Assembly (NCBI RefSeq): GCF_036174265.1
Contig: NZ_CP108055.1
Coordinates: 8,432,001-8,496,000, forward strand
Source of the DNA: Streptomyces sp. NBC_00285
GTDB lineage: Bacteria > Actinomycetota > Actinomycetes > Streptomycetales > Streptomycetaceae
Direction: 5' to 3'
DNA: 64,000 nucleotides
Of the stretch, positions 1 to 8,194 are shown in pieces. Every line of letters begins with the position of its first letter. The stretch's first letter is position 1. A model generated the notes under the pieces. The model was not told the DNA's origin. It saw only the letters and a program-made list of their open reading frames with translations, and ran no database searches. Made by a program: the position numbers and the translations under genes.

Positions 1-114
1 GCGATCCCCGGTTCGGCCCTGGTCACGCTCGACGCGACCGGGCACTGCCCGCACCTGTCGGCGCCCGAAGCCACCAACGAGGCGATCACCGCCTTCCTGG
101 CCCGACTGAGGTGA
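1..114 (+). CDS. Alpha/beta hydrolase, RsbQ-like (C-terminal end only)
   Basis: Only the last 37 codons are in the window. They contain GHCPHLSAPE, the segment that carries the catalytic histidine in alpha/beta hydrolases, followed by a terminal helix ending LARLR. RsbQ of Bacillus, the hydrolase partner of the PAS phosphatase RsbP, ends in a very similar way, and the next gene here is a PAS-PP2C phosphatase whose start codon overlaps this stop. I infer a sensor hydrolase that generates or binds a small signal for that phosphatase. The nucleophile and lid lie outside the window, so the family call rests on the C-terminus and context. Confidence 0.7.
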   Translation, partial: AIPGSALVTLDATGHCPHLSAPEATNEAITAFLARLR

Positions 115-1421
115 TGTGCCGCATCGGACAGCAACCCGACCCCCAGGACTCTGAGGGCGCCAGATCGTCGGATGCGGCATTCGCCGCGCTGCTGGAGGAC
201 AGTGCGGAAGAGCTGTACGACAACGCACCGTGCGGATACCTGTCCACGCTGATGGACGGCACCATCGCCAGGATCAACTCGACGCTGCTGGGCTGGCTCG
301 GCCTGCGGCGCGAGGCGGTGGTGGGCCGGATGCGGTTCACCGACCTGCTCACCGTGGGCGGCAGGCTCTACCACGAGACCCACTTCGCGCCACTGCTGCG
401 GATGCAGGGCAGTATCAGCGGCATCGCCCTGGAGACCAGACGGGCCGACGGCGGCCGTATCCCGGTCCTCGTCTCCTCCGTGGTCAAGCACGGCAGCACC
501 GGCGAACCCCAGCTGATCCGCACCACCGTCTTCGACGCCCGGGACCGCCGGGCCTACGAGGAGGAACTCCTGCGCGGCCGGAAAACGGCCGAAGAAGCAC
601 GCAGACGTTCCGAGGCGGACCGGGCCCGGCTCCAGGAAGCCCTCGCCGTGCTCCAGCAGTCACTGCTGCCCGCCACCCTGCCGGCGGTACCCGGGATGGA
701 AGCGGCCGCTCACTACCACACCGCCTCTCCCGACCGGCTCGGCGGCGACTTCTACGACGTCTTCCCCATCGACGGCACCCGCTTCGCCTTCTTCCTCGGA
801 GACGTGTGCGGCAAGGGCCCCCAGGCCGCCGCGGTCACCTCCCTGACCCGCTACACCCTGCGCGCCGCAGCTCTGCACGACCCCGACCCCGTCGCCGCCC
901 TGTCGACCCTCAACACGGTGCTTCACGAGCGGTACACCGGCAGCGGTGACCCCCGCTACTGCACGACCGTCTTCGGCACCCTCGAACCGGGCCCCGGTAC
1001 CGGGCAGATCACCGTCCGCCTCGCCGCGGGCGGCCACCCGCCCGCCCTCGTCCTGCGTGCCGACGGCACCGCCGGCTACCTGCCCACCCCCGGCGGCTTC
1101 CTCGTCGGTGCCCTGCCCGACGCGACCTTCGTCACCGCCACGACGGTCCTGGCCCCCGGCGACACGCTTCTGCTCTACACGGACGGTCTCACCGAAGCCC
1201 GTACCGGCGAGGCCCGCGGGAGCCGCTACGGGGACGAGGCCCTGCTGGCCTTCGCCACCACTCAGGCGGGTACACCCCCGCAGGTCGTCATCGACGCCCT
1301 GACCGCCCTGCTGGACGGCTTCGGCGACGGCCTCGATGACGACACCGCACTCCTGGCCCTCGGCGTCCCGACCCGCAGACCCGCGACGGAGAGCACGCGA
1401 TCCGCGCGCCGACACCGATGA
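111..1421 (+). CDS. PAS domain PP2C (SpoIIE-type) serine phosphatase, RsbP-like
   Basis: The 436-residue product has a PAS sensor (about residues 30-145, beginning NAPCGYLSTLMDG), a charged coiled-coil linker (about 145-190, EEELLRGRKTAEEARRR) and a PP2C phosphatase domain (about 200-425). The metal-binding signatures GGDFYD, GDVCGKG, LYTDGLTEA and DDDTALL are all present, so it should be active. In partner-switching systems such enzymes dephosphorylate a STAS anti-anti-sigma protein, and a STAS gene follows. The start is GTG at 111 or ATG at 114; both overlap the stop of the upstream hydrolase, which suggests translational coupling. The C-terminus (ATESTRSARRHR) runs into the 29-bp repeat that separates this gene from the STAS gene. 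Confidence 0.9.
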   Translation: MMCRIGQQPDPQDSEGARSSDAAFAALLEDSAEELYDNAPCGYLSTLMDGTIARINSTLLGWLGLRREAVVGRMRFTDLLTVGGRLYHETHFAPLLRMQGSISGIALETRRADGGRIPVLVSSVVKHGSTGEPQLIRTTVFDARDRRAYEEELLRGRKTAEEARRRSEADRARLQEALAVLQQSLLPATLPAVPGMEAAAHYHTASPDRLGGDFYDVFPIDGTRFAFFLGDVCGKGPQAAAVTSLTRYTLRAAALHDPDPVAALSTLNTVLHERYTGSGDPRYCTTVFGTLEPGPGTGQITVRLAAGGHPPALVLRADGTAGYLPTPGGFLVGALPDATFVTATTVLAPGDTLLLYTDGLTEARTGEARGSRYGDEALLAFATTQAGTPPQVVIDALTALLDGFGDGLDDDTALLALGVPTRRPATESTRSARRHR

Positions 1422-1559
1422 ACGCATGATGAGCCCGCTGAAACGGGAGTGCACGCGGTGAGCGCGCTGACAGCGGAGAGCACACGGTGAACCCCCTGAT
1501 ACGGAAGAGCACGTGATGAACCTGGTGACAGCGGAGAGCACGCGATGAGTCCGCTGGAG
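1382..1559 (+). repeat. 29-bp tandem repeat forming a chain of overlapping mini-ORFs
   Basis: Start-like codons recur exactly every 29 bp at 1429, 1458, 1487, 1516 and 1545. Each of the four full units holds a start codon, nine or ten codons, a Shine-Dalgarno-like GGAG/GGAAG/GGGAG run and a TGA that overlaps the next start (GTGA or TGATG). The resulting peptides are MSPLKRECTR (1429-1461), VSALTAESTR (1458-1490), VNPLIRKST (1487-1516) and MNLVTAESTR (1516-1548), and the last start at 1545 is that of the STAS gene. Partial units flank the array: the tail of the phosphatase gene (GACGGAGAGCACGCG, 1385-1399) and the first codons of the STAS gene. The phosphatase stop also overlaps a tiny MNA ORF at 1418-1429. 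The array apparently arose by repeated duplication of a coupled gene junction. Confidence 0.85.
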
Positions 1560-1883
1560 ATCGCCGTCCGGGAGGCTGCGAGCGGTCCTGTTCTGGAGAT
1601 CACCGGCGAACTCGACTACACGAGCGCCGGCGAACTGCGGACAGCGCTCGCCACCGTCACGGTCCGACCGGGCCTGCGGCTCGTCCTGGACCTCGCCGGC
1701 ATGACGTACTGCGACTCCAGCGGCATCACCGCCCTGCTCGCCGCCCGCAACCACGCCCTCGCCGCCCGGGCGGACATCGCCCTCGCCGCCGTCCCCGCCG
1801 ACACCGTGCGCGTCCTGGGCATGGTCGGCCTCGACCAGGTCTTCCCCCTCCACCCTGACACCGCCACGGCCACCGACCCCTGA
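1545..1883 (+). CDS. STAS domain anti-anti-sigma factor (RsbV-like)
   Basis: The 112-residue product is a single STAS domain. It has the GELDYTSAGEL segment and the conserved phosphorylation loop MTYCDSSGITALL near residues 45-57, where one serine is the expected target of the partner kinase/anti-sigma factor. In partner switching the unphosphorylated STAS protein binds the HATPase anti-sigma factor and frees a sigma factor; the two PP2C phosphatases on either side are the likely activators. ATG at 1545 follows GGAGAG at 1532-1537, which belongs to the last unit of the upstream 29-bp array, so its translation is probably coupled to that chain. Confidence 0.92.
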   Translation: MSPLEIAVREAASGPVLEITGELDYTSAGELRTALATVTVRPGLRLVLDLAGMTYCDSSGITALLAARNHALAARADIALAAVPADTVRVLGMVGLDQVFPLHPDTATATDP

Positions 1884-2115
1884 GCCATGACGACTCGTCC
1901 GCCGAGGCCGGAGCAATCGTGCTTCATCCGGACAAGGTGAGCCCGCTGGTCTCCCGGGCCAACGGCACCGCACAGGATGCCGATTCCCTGCGCATTCCCT
2001 GCGCCGACGAGGTGTGTCGGGCGCGGACTCCCGCCTCTGACCAGGGAGGACGGCTGTATCAGGTGAGGGCGGGCAGATCCGGGGAAGAAGATGCGGCAGC
2101 CGACAGGAGGTTGCC

Positions 2116-3315
2116 GTGGAGGGTGGAGATCTGGAACTGGGCGAGCTGCTGGCCGCTGCGGAAGCGGCCCCGCCCGGTGAGTCCGTGGACGTGGTGGCAC
2201 GCGACCTGCAAAAGCGCTTCGGCGCGGAGCGGGTGTCCTTCCTGTTCGTCGACCTCATCGGCCGGCGGCTGGTACGGCTGACCGCGATCGGCGCTGACCC
2301 CGACGACCCTGACGACGGCGGGCCGATCGACCTGCAGGGCAGCGTCCACGAACAGGTCCTGCGCAGCCAGCGCCAGCATGTGGAACCGGACGGCCAGGGC
2401 GGCCGGAGGGTCATCACGCCGGTCACCAACCGCGGCGACTGCCTGGGTGTCCTGGAAGTGACCCTGCAGTGCGCCGACGACACCGTGCTGCGTCAGGTAC
2501 GTGACGCGGCCCACGCGCTTGCCTACATCATCGTCACGGACGGGCGGTTCACCGACCTGTACCACCTGGGCCGGCGCACCACCAAGACCAGTCTGGCCGC
2601 GGAGATCCAGCACCAGCTGCTGCCTTCCTCGCCATGCTGCGAGGCATCCCAGTTCACGCTGGCCGCCGGACTGGTCCCGGCCGACGACATCGGCGGCGAC
2701 ACCTACGACTACACCGTGGACCGCGACACCCTGCACCTGTCCATCACCGACGCGATGGGCCACGACACCAACTCCGCGCTGCTGGCCACCCTGCTGGTCG
2801 GCGCGCTGCGCCAGTCCCGCCGCAGCGGCTGCGACGCCCTCAGACAGGCCCGCGACGCCCACCAGGCCCTGCTCGGTCACAGCCGCGGGCTGGCCACCGG
2901 TCAGCTGCTCTGCGTCGACCTGGCAACGGGCCTGTGCGAACTGGTCAACGCCGGCCATCCCTGGCCGCTCCTGCTCCGCGAGGACACCGTCGAGGAGGTC
3001 AAGCTCGCGGTCAACCTGCCCTTCGGTGTGGCAGCACCCTCCTCCTACCAGCTGCAGCAGCTGCAACTGCGCCCCGGAGACCGGCTGATCCTGCTCACCG
3101 ACGGCATGCAGGAACGCGGTGCCGCGGCCGCCGACCTGGCAGGAGTCATCCACGACACCCGCGCGCTGCACCCGCGAGACGCTGTCAGGGCCCTGACCGC
3201 CGCGGTCCTCGACGCCTGCCACGGCAGCCTCAAGGACGACGCCACCGTCCTGATGCTGGACTGGCACGGCGATCACCGACGACCGGACGAAACCGGACGG
3301 GACCCGCAGCACTGA
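2116..3315 (+). CDS. GAF-like sensor PP2C serine phosphatase
   Basis: The 399-residue product has an N-terminal GAF-like sensor (about residues 20-150, LQKRFGAERVSFLFVDLIGRRL) and a PP2C domain (about 165-385) with GGDTYDY, TDAMGHD, LLTDGMQE and LKDDATVLM metal-binding motifs. It is a second phosphatase for the same partner-switching module, with a different input domain from the PAS enzyme upstream. GTG 2116 is preceded by AGGAGG at 2105-2110. About 230 bp without a convincing gene separates it from the STAS gene. The exact signal sensed cannot be read from sequence. Confidence 0.87.
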   Translation: MEGGDLELGELLAAAEAAPPGESVDVVARDLQKRFGAERVSFLFVDLIGRRLVRLTAIGADPDDPDDGGPIDLQGSVHEQVLRSQRQHVEPDGQGGRRVITPVTNRGDCLGVLEVTLQCADDTVLRQVRDAAHALAYIIVTDGRFTDLYHLGRRTTKTSLAAEIQHQLLPSSPCCEASQFTLAAGLVPADDIGGDTYDYTVDRDTLHLSITDAMGHDTNSALLATLLVGALRQSRRSGCDALRQARDAHQALLGHSRGLATGQLLCVDLATGLCELVNAGHPWPLLLREDTVEEVKLAVNLPFGVAAPSSYQLQQLQLRPGDRLILLTDGMQERGAAAADLAGVIHDTRALHPRDAVRALTAAVLDACHGSLKDDATVLMLDWHGDHRRPDETGRDPQH

Positions 3316-3530
3316 CCACGCCCCAGGGGGCTACGGCATGAGGCAGGCCGAAGCCGAACCCGCGGGGCCGGGCGCCGGCAGCCGGACACGGCAGCGCACC
3401 GGCGGTTCGCCGCCCCTCGCCGCACCATCCCGGGCTGGGCACCTACGTCGACCGCGCCCGAACATCGTGCGCGGCATGCATGGGGGCACGCTGCGGCGGG
3501 CACTCGCGGGCGAAGAAGGGAAGCAGACGG

Positions 3531-4025
3531 GTGGTGCTGGTGGGGTCGCAGGCCGAGGACGGGGACTGTACCGAGCGTGATGCCGACCCGACGCGTGCCT
3601 GCATCGTCCTGACCGGAGGCGACGGATGCATCGCCCAGGCCCGGCGCCACGCCGCCGACTTCCTCACCCGGCTCCAGGACAAGCACGGCCTGGACGTCTC
3701 CGAGCACACCGTGGGCATGACCCAGCTCGTCGTCAGCGAGTTGGTCACCAACGCTCTCAAGTACGCCCCCGGACCAGTCCTCATGGAACTGCGCATCGCC
3801 GGCGCCCAGGTGGAGATCACCGTCCGGGACAGCAGTCCCGGCCTGCCGAGCCTGCAGGCCACCGACCCCGACCCCGACCGCGTCGGCCGGCACGGCCTGG
3901 AGATCGTCAGGGCCGTCGCCCAGCACCTCGACATCCGACGGGAGCCGGGCGGCAAACGCATCACCGCCCGGATCACCCTGACGGACATCCCGGGTACCGG
4001 CACCGCCGACCGCGATGTGCCGTAG
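3531..4025 (+). CDS. HATPase-fold anti-sigma factor / serine kinase (RsbW-like)
   Basis: The product has a GHKL/HATPase_c2 fold with the N box VSELVTNALKYAP, the G1 box VRDSSPGLP and the G2 region GRHGLEIVRAV. Proteins of this family bind ATP, phosphorylate STAS proteins and sequester sigma factors; no sigma gene is adjacent, so the sigma partner is unknown. It completes a set of hydrolase, two phosphatases, STAS and kinase within 4 kb. I chose GTG 3531, about ten bases after AAGGG, giving 164 residues; an upstream in-frame ATG at 3480 lacks a ribosome-binding site but is possible. Confidence 0.85.
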   Translation: MVLVGSQAEDGDCTERDADPTRACIVLTGGDGCIAQARRHAADFLTRLQDKHGLDVSEHTVGMTQLVVSELVTNALKYAPGPVLMELRIAGAQVEITVRDSSPGLPSLQATDPDPDRVGRHGLEIVRAVAQHLDIRREPGGKRITARITLTDIPGTGTADRDVP

Positions 4026-4080
4026 CGGTCGGCGACCTCGAACCTCGACAGCGACTCCTCCTCGAAGAGACCATTCGGGC

Positions 4081-4632
4081 ATGGAGTTCCTCTGCTACCA
4101 CCGAGATCGGCCCGGCTCCGCGGCACTGCGCGATGAACTGACGGAAGAACACTGGGCCTATATGGACCAGTACGCGAAGGAGATGATCGCCCGGGGCCCG
4201 ACCTTCGCCGACGACGGCGTGACACCCACCGGAAGCGTGCACATCGTCGACCTGCCCGATCCCGCGGCGGTCCGCGCGTTCGCCTTCGACGAGCCCAACT
4301 ACCAGGCCGGCGCGTACCGGGACGTGCTGGTGCGACGGTGGCGCAACCTGCTGGGGCGCACCATGTGGGACTTTCCCGGCGGCCGGACCGGCGGCAACCG
4401 GTACCTGGTGCTCGGCCTCGGCACGGGACCGGCCGCCGACCTGGCGGTGCCGCCCGACCAGGACGAACTGATCGCCTATGGGCCGCTGTTGTCCGACAGC
4501 GGAGCCATCTGGCTGGGCACGGCGGCGTTGCTCCGGGCACCGGACCCGGACACGGCACGCGCCCTCCTCACCCCGGCCCGGTACGCCGACATCGAGGTGC
4601 ACGACTGGCAGTTCGGCGGACGGCCGTCATGA
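4081..4632 (+). CDS. YciI-like (YCII-related domain) protein
   Basis: The 183-residue product begins MEFLCYHRDRPGS and contains an EEHWAYMDQYAKEMIARGPTF segment typical of YCII-related dimeric alpha-beta barrel proteins, in which a His/Asp pair is usually proposed to be functional. The C-terminal half (about 95-183) is a duplicated or divergent extension. No substrate is known for most of the family. It lies 55 bp after the anti-sigma gene on the same strand and could be cotranscribed, but there is no functional link visible. A dyad resembling a terminator follows at 4782-4816. Confidence 0.75.
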   Translation: MEFLCYHRDRPGSAALRDELTEEHWAYMDQYAKEMIARGPTFADDGVTPTGSVHIVDLPDPAAVRAFAFDEPNYQAGAYRDVLVRRWRNLLGRTMWDFPGGRTGGNRYLVLGLGTGPAADLAVPPDQDELIAYGPLLSDSGAIWLGTAALLRAPDPDTARALLTPARYADIEVHDWQFGGRPS

Positions 4633-4781
4633 CCCGAAGACGTCCGGGAACGCGCGTGCCGTGGCCGGATGGCGGGCCCGGCCGCTGCTTCCGAAGCGGA
4701 GCGTGATGTCGAACGCGCCCTGGAGCCGCCGCCAATCCACCCGTTGACCCCAGGGCGGATGCAGGGCGGATCGGAGAGGGG

Positions 4782-4816
4782 CGACCTCGTGCGTGCGGAT
4801 CGTACGAGCGAGGTCG
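4782..4816. terminator. Hairpin between convergent genes
   Basis: An inverted repeat with arms CGACCTCG (4782-4789) and CGAGGTCG (4809-4816) lies between the convergent YciI-like and desaturase genes. No T-run follows, as is common for terminators in Streptomyces. Confidence 0.45.
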
Positions 4817-4866
4817 TGCCGCGCGGCATCCGGTGAAGGCGGTGAACGGCACGGACGGTGAAGCGA

Positions 4867-5958
4867 TCAGTACTCCAGCTCGGGGCGCAGCGGGCCGCCG
4901 ACCATGTGGAGGTGCCGCACTACCTGGGCGTAGGAGTGGAAGAGCCCGGTCTCGTGGTAGGCGATGTCGTGCCGGGTGCAGTACGTGCGCACGAGTTCCT
5001 GGGCATGGCGCAGGCTGGGGCGCGGCATGGAGGGGAACAGGTGGTGTTCGATCTGGTAGTTGAGCCCACCGAGTGCGAAGTCGACGAACCGGTGGCCGCG
5101 GATGTTCCGTGAGGTCAGTACCTGCCGACGCAGAAAATCGATCTTGTCGTCCTTGGCGAACATCGGCATGCCCTTGTGGTTCGGGGCGAACGAGCACCCC
5201 ATGTAGAGCCCGAACAGCCCCTGGTGCACGAGCAGGAAGCACACGGCCTGGACGGGGGACAGGACCAGGAAAAGAGCGGCGAGGTAGCCGCCGAGATGCG
5301 CCGTCAGCAGTCCTGCGTCGGCCAGCTTGGTCTTCCGCGAGGTCGCGGCGCCGTTGCGGTCGAACAGCGCTCGTACGCCGGCGACGTGCAGGGCGAGCCC
5401 TTCCAGGAGCAGCATCGGGAAGAACAACCAGGCCTGGTGACGCGCCAGCCAGGCGTACGCCCCGCTGCGGATGCGGGCGTGTTCCTGGGTGAAGGCGATC
5501 GCGCCGTCGGCGATGTCGGGGTCCCGTCCGACGTGGTTGGGGTGGGAGTGGTGCCGGTTGTGCTTGGCGATCCACCAGCCGTAGCTGAGGCCGATCAGCA
5601 GGTTGGTGTGCACGCGGCCGAGCACGTTGTTGACGCGTTTGGAGGCGGCGATCTGGTGGTGTCCGGCGTCGTGACCGATGAATCCGGTCTGCGTGAACAT
5701 CGCTGCGAGGAAGGCGGCGGTGAGCAGCTGCCACCACGACTGCCCGATCAGCATGAACGCGGTCCAGCCGGCGGCCAGCAGCAGCAGGTTCGCGCCGACC
5801 TTGACGCAGTAGTAGACCGGTCGTCGCCTCAGCAGCCCGCTCTGCCTCACCTCACGGCACAGCGCGGCGTAGTCGCTGCCCCGGCTGCCGGGCGGGGGCT
5901 TGGTCGTCTCGGCGTGGTGCGCCGGATCGGGGCTCCGGTTGCTGACGTCAGTGGTCAC
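4867..5958 (-). CDS. Membrane fatty acid desaturase
   Basis: The 363-residue product is an integral-membrane diiron desaturase. It has the three histidine boxes expected for the family: HDAGHH (about residue 103), HNRHHSHPN (about 143) and QIEHHLFP (about 305), with hydrophobic segments between them (KVGANLLLLAAGWTAFMLI, AALFLVLSPVQAVCFLLV). It should introduce a double bond into acyl chains using O2 and an electron donor; no dedicated ferredoxin or reductase gene is next to it. GTG 5958 is preceded by GAAGGGA at a good distance. A long upstream region without a clear gene may hold its promoter. Confidence 0.9.
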   Translation of the reverse strand: MTTDVSNRSPDPAHHAETTKPPPGSRGSDYAALCREVRQSGLLRRRPVYYCVKVGANLLLLAAGWTAFMLIGQSWWQLLTAAFLAAMFTQTGFIGHDAGHHQIAASKRVNNVLGRVHTNLLIGLSYGWWIAKHNRHHSHPNHVGRDPDIADGAIAFTQEHARIRSGAYAWLARHQAWLFFPMLLLEGLALHVAGVRALFDRNGAATSRKTKLADAGLLTAHLGGYLAALFLVLSPVQAVCFLLVHQGLFGLYMGCSFAPNHKGMPMFAKDDKIDFLRRQVLTSRNIRGHRFVDFALGGLNYQIEHHLFPSMPRPSLRHAQELVRTYCTRHDIAYHETGLFHSYAQVVRHLHMVGGPLRPELEY

Positions 5959-6515
5959 AGTGTTCCCTTCGGGACGTACGGGACCCGCCCACGGCGCGAG
6001 GGAAGGGGAGGTGCGCAGGATGCCGCACGCGTCGGGAATCCTGTGGGAGCAGCCCGGGCCAGGGTCCGCGGTGCGGGTCTGCCTCGGGAGGTGCCTTTTC
6101 AGAACGGGCGGACCGGGTCGGCCTGCATGCCCTCGGGGCTCTGGCCGACGGTGATCACGCCACTCCGGGCTGTTCGTCGCCGGCCGTCGAAGAACACCCC
6201 TGTACGACGAAACGCCCGCTGTCACGATTCCGCGGGCGCTTTCACGTTCGCACACGTCAACTACAACCACTGAGCCCAACGTGCGCGGTGCCGGGAAGGT
6301 TCCCGGCAGGTGGACGGGTCCGGAGGGGGAGTACGGTTGCGGCACCGGGCGCACCTCGCGTTTCGGCGTCGCCCTCGGGCAGGGCACAGGCCGACGTACC
6401 TCGGATCCGGCCGGAAATGAGCGCACCATGCCTCCAGGCCCGCACCGTCACGCTGTCTTCCCTGTCCGGTCCCGCGCAGCGCGGTAGCGGATTTCCCGGC
6501 TTCCGGGTCGCCCCG
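5959..6515. other. Intergenic region between divergent genes
   Basis: About 560 bp between the desaturase start and the next plus-strand gene. Open frames here have no recognisable domain and look like antisense or noncoding high-GC frames. One hairpin is visible, CGCCCGC (6213-6219) with GCGGGCG (6232-6238). I see no other supportable element. Confidence 0.4.
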
Positions 6516-6542
6516 ATGCGTCAGGACATCACACGCACGGAC

Positions 6543-6614
6543 CTCGACCGCCCAGCACGGCTCGACCGCTCGGCACGTCCGGACCGTTCCCCACGGCCGG
6601 ACCGTTCAGCACGG
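6543..6614 (+). repeat. 18-bp tandem repeat, four copies
   Basis: Four imperfect 18-bp units (6543-6560, 6561-6578, 6579-6596, 6597-6614) with the core GACCG(C/T)(C/T)C(A/G/C)GCACGG-like. They are in frame with the downstream small gene, and if that gene starts at ATG 6516 they would encode the hexapeptides LDRPAR, LDRSAR, PDRSPR and PDRSAR. Because 18 is a multiple of three, copy-number change would not break the frame. The repeat may instead be untranslated leader, since the better ribosome-binding site lies after it. Confidence 0.7.
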
Positions 6615-6644
6615 CTCCGAACCGATCAAGAGGATGCGGGACGC

Positions 6645-6929
6645 ATGTATTCACAGGACTCGATCTCCGGCCACCGCCGTGGCCGTCCCGAACCGACCGC
6701 GGAGACGCTCTCCGGACTGGCCTGCCTCATCTGCGGCACCGACTACCGCGACGCACGCGGCAACGCACCCGTGCCGGAGGCGGTGGTGGTCTCCCACCGT
6801 GACGGCAAGCAACTCCTCGCCTGCCACGGGACGTGCGCACGCATGGCGAGCGGGTCGGTCGACGGCCTGGACGAAACACCCCTCCCGCTGGCCGAACGCG
6901 TTCGCAGGCACGGGGCCGGCGGCTCCTGA
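6645..6929 (+). CDS. Small cysteine-containing protein of unknown function
   Basis: A 94-residue product with LACLICGTDY near residue 27 and LLACHGTCARM near residue 60, so two CxxC-like pairs (CLIC and CHGTC) that could bind a metal. I do not recognise the family. ATG 6645 follows AAGAGGA at 6628-6634. An alternative ATG at 6516 would add 43 residues including the DRSAR-type hexapeptide repeats. It ends 59 bp before the dehydrogenase gene on the same strand and is probably cotranscribed with it. Confidence 0.55.
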   Translation: MYSQDSISGHRRGRPEPTAETLSGLACLICGTDYRDARGNAPVPEAVVVSHRDGKQLLACHGTCARMASGSVDGLDETPLPLAERVRRHGAGGS

Positions 6930-6988
6930 CCCGGACATCGGGCAGTCACAGCAAGTACGTCGAGCACGTCGAGCACGAAGCCAACGAA

Positions 6989-8191
6989 ATGATGATGAAG
7001 CGCATGAGCCTGATGAGTCTCGGAGTCTTCGCCTCCTCCCGCAAGGAGAACGAGTTCCGCCTGCCGTTGCACCCCGCCCACCTCGACCGGATCGCCCCGG
7101 ACATACGCGAGAGAATCTTCCTCGAACACGGCTACGGCCAACGGTTCGGCGTCGCTGACGACACGCTCGCACCGCTCGTGGCGGGCTTGCGCTCCCGTGA
7201 GCAGCTCGTCGCCGAGTGTGACGTACTGCTGCTGCCCAAACCCATGTACGCGGACGTCGCCGCACTGCGTGAGGGCCAGGTGCTGTGGGGATGGCCGCAC
7301 TGCGTGCAGGACGAGAAGCTGACCCAGCTCGCCATCGACCGACGGCTGACCCTCATCGCCTGGGAGGCCATGAACCACTGGACGGCCGCGGGCGTCTTCA
7401 GCGTCCATGTGTTCCACAAGAACAATGAGCTCGCGGGCTACTGCTCGGTGTTGCACGCACTGCAGCTCGGCGGGCTGACCGGCAGCTACGGCCGGCGTCT
7501 GCGCGCTGTGGTCATCAGCTTCGGCGCCACGGCGCGTGGAGCGGTCACGGGCCTCGGAGCCATGGGCGTCTCCGACGTCACGGTGCTCACCCAACGCGCC
7601 GCGGCGGCTGTGGCCTCGCCGATGCCGTCGGTCGTGATGGGGCATTTCGAGGAGAGGGAGGACGATGCGTCGCGCCTGCAGGCCGTCACACCGGCGGGTT
7701 CCGTACCGATGGGGGAGTACCTGGCCGGATTCGACATCATCGTCAACTGTGTCCTGCAGGACACCGACGCGCCGCTGATGTTCGTCACCGACGAGGAACT
7801 CGCCCTGTTCCGGCCGGGCTCGTTCTTCATCGACGTCGCCTGCGACGAGGGCATGGGCTTCGCGTGGGCACGTCCGACCACCTTCGGTGACCCGATGCCC
7901 ACGGTCGGACCGGACTGCCACTACTACGCGGTGGACCACAGCCCGTCCCACCTGTGGAACTCGGCCACCTGGGAAATCAGCGAGGCGCTCCTGCCGTATC
8001 TGCGCAAGGTCATGAGCGGGCCCGCGGCATGGGATGCCGACACCACGGTCAGAAAGGCCATCGAGATCCGCGACGGCGTAGTCCAGAACCCGAAGATCCT
8101 CTCCTTCCAGCACCGGACAGCGGCCTACCCCCACGCTCCCGAGACCCCGGTCCCCGCCCCGGTGCCGCACTCCGTCGCGCAGCCGACCTGA
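6989..8191 (+). CDS. Alanine dehydrogenase/PNT-fold enzyme, N5-(carboxyethyl)ornithine synthase-like
   Basis: The roughly 400-residue product has the AlaDH/PNT N-terminal domain (about residues 10-140, MSLGVFASSRKENEFRLPLHP) and a Rossmann NAD(P)-binding domain (RAVVISFGATARGAVTGLGAMGVSDV, about 165-195). It resembles N5-(carboxyethyl)ornithine synthase, which joins pyruvate to an amino acid side-chain amine and is related to saccharopine and alanine dehydrogenases. Substrate is not certain from sequence. Several in-frame ATGs occur at 6989, 6992, 6995 and 7004; I use 6989. It follows the small Cys-rich gene closely, suggesting one transcript. Confidence 0.75.
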   Translation: MMMKRMSLMSLGVFASSRKENEFRLPLHPAHLDRIAPDIRERIFLEHGYGQRFGVADDTLAPLVAGLRSREQLVAECDVLLLPKPMYADVAALREGQVLWGWPHCVQDEKLTQLAIDRRLTLIAWEAMNHWTAAGVFSVHVFHKNNELAGYCSVLHALQLGGLTGSYGRRLRAVVISFGATARGAVTGLGAMGVSDVTVLTQRAAAAVASPMPSVVMGHFEEREDDASRLQAVTPAGSVPMGEYLAGFDIIVNCVLQDTDAPLMFVTDEELALFRPGSFFIDVACDEGMGFAWARPTTFGDPMPTVGPDCHYYAVDHSPSHLWNSATWEISEALLPYLRKVMSGPAAWDADTTVRKAIEIRDGVVQNPKILSFQHRTAAYPHAPETPVPAPVPHSVAQPT

Positions 8192-8194
8192 CCC

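Noticed and set aside
1429..1548. The 29-bp array as a CRISPR
   Set aside because: There are no unique spacers between repeats and the units are coding-like with start and stop codons.
3480..3530. ATG 3480 as the anti-sigma factor start
   Set aside because: No ribosome-binding site precedes it and the extra residues (MGARCGGHSRAKKGSRR) are not typical of the family; GTG 3531 is better placed.
6213..6238. Hairpin CGCCCGC/GCGGGCG upstream of the desaturase as a riboswitch or attenuator
   Set aside because: Only a single 7-bp stem is visible, with no conserved aptamer-like sequence and a position too far from the start to argue for control.
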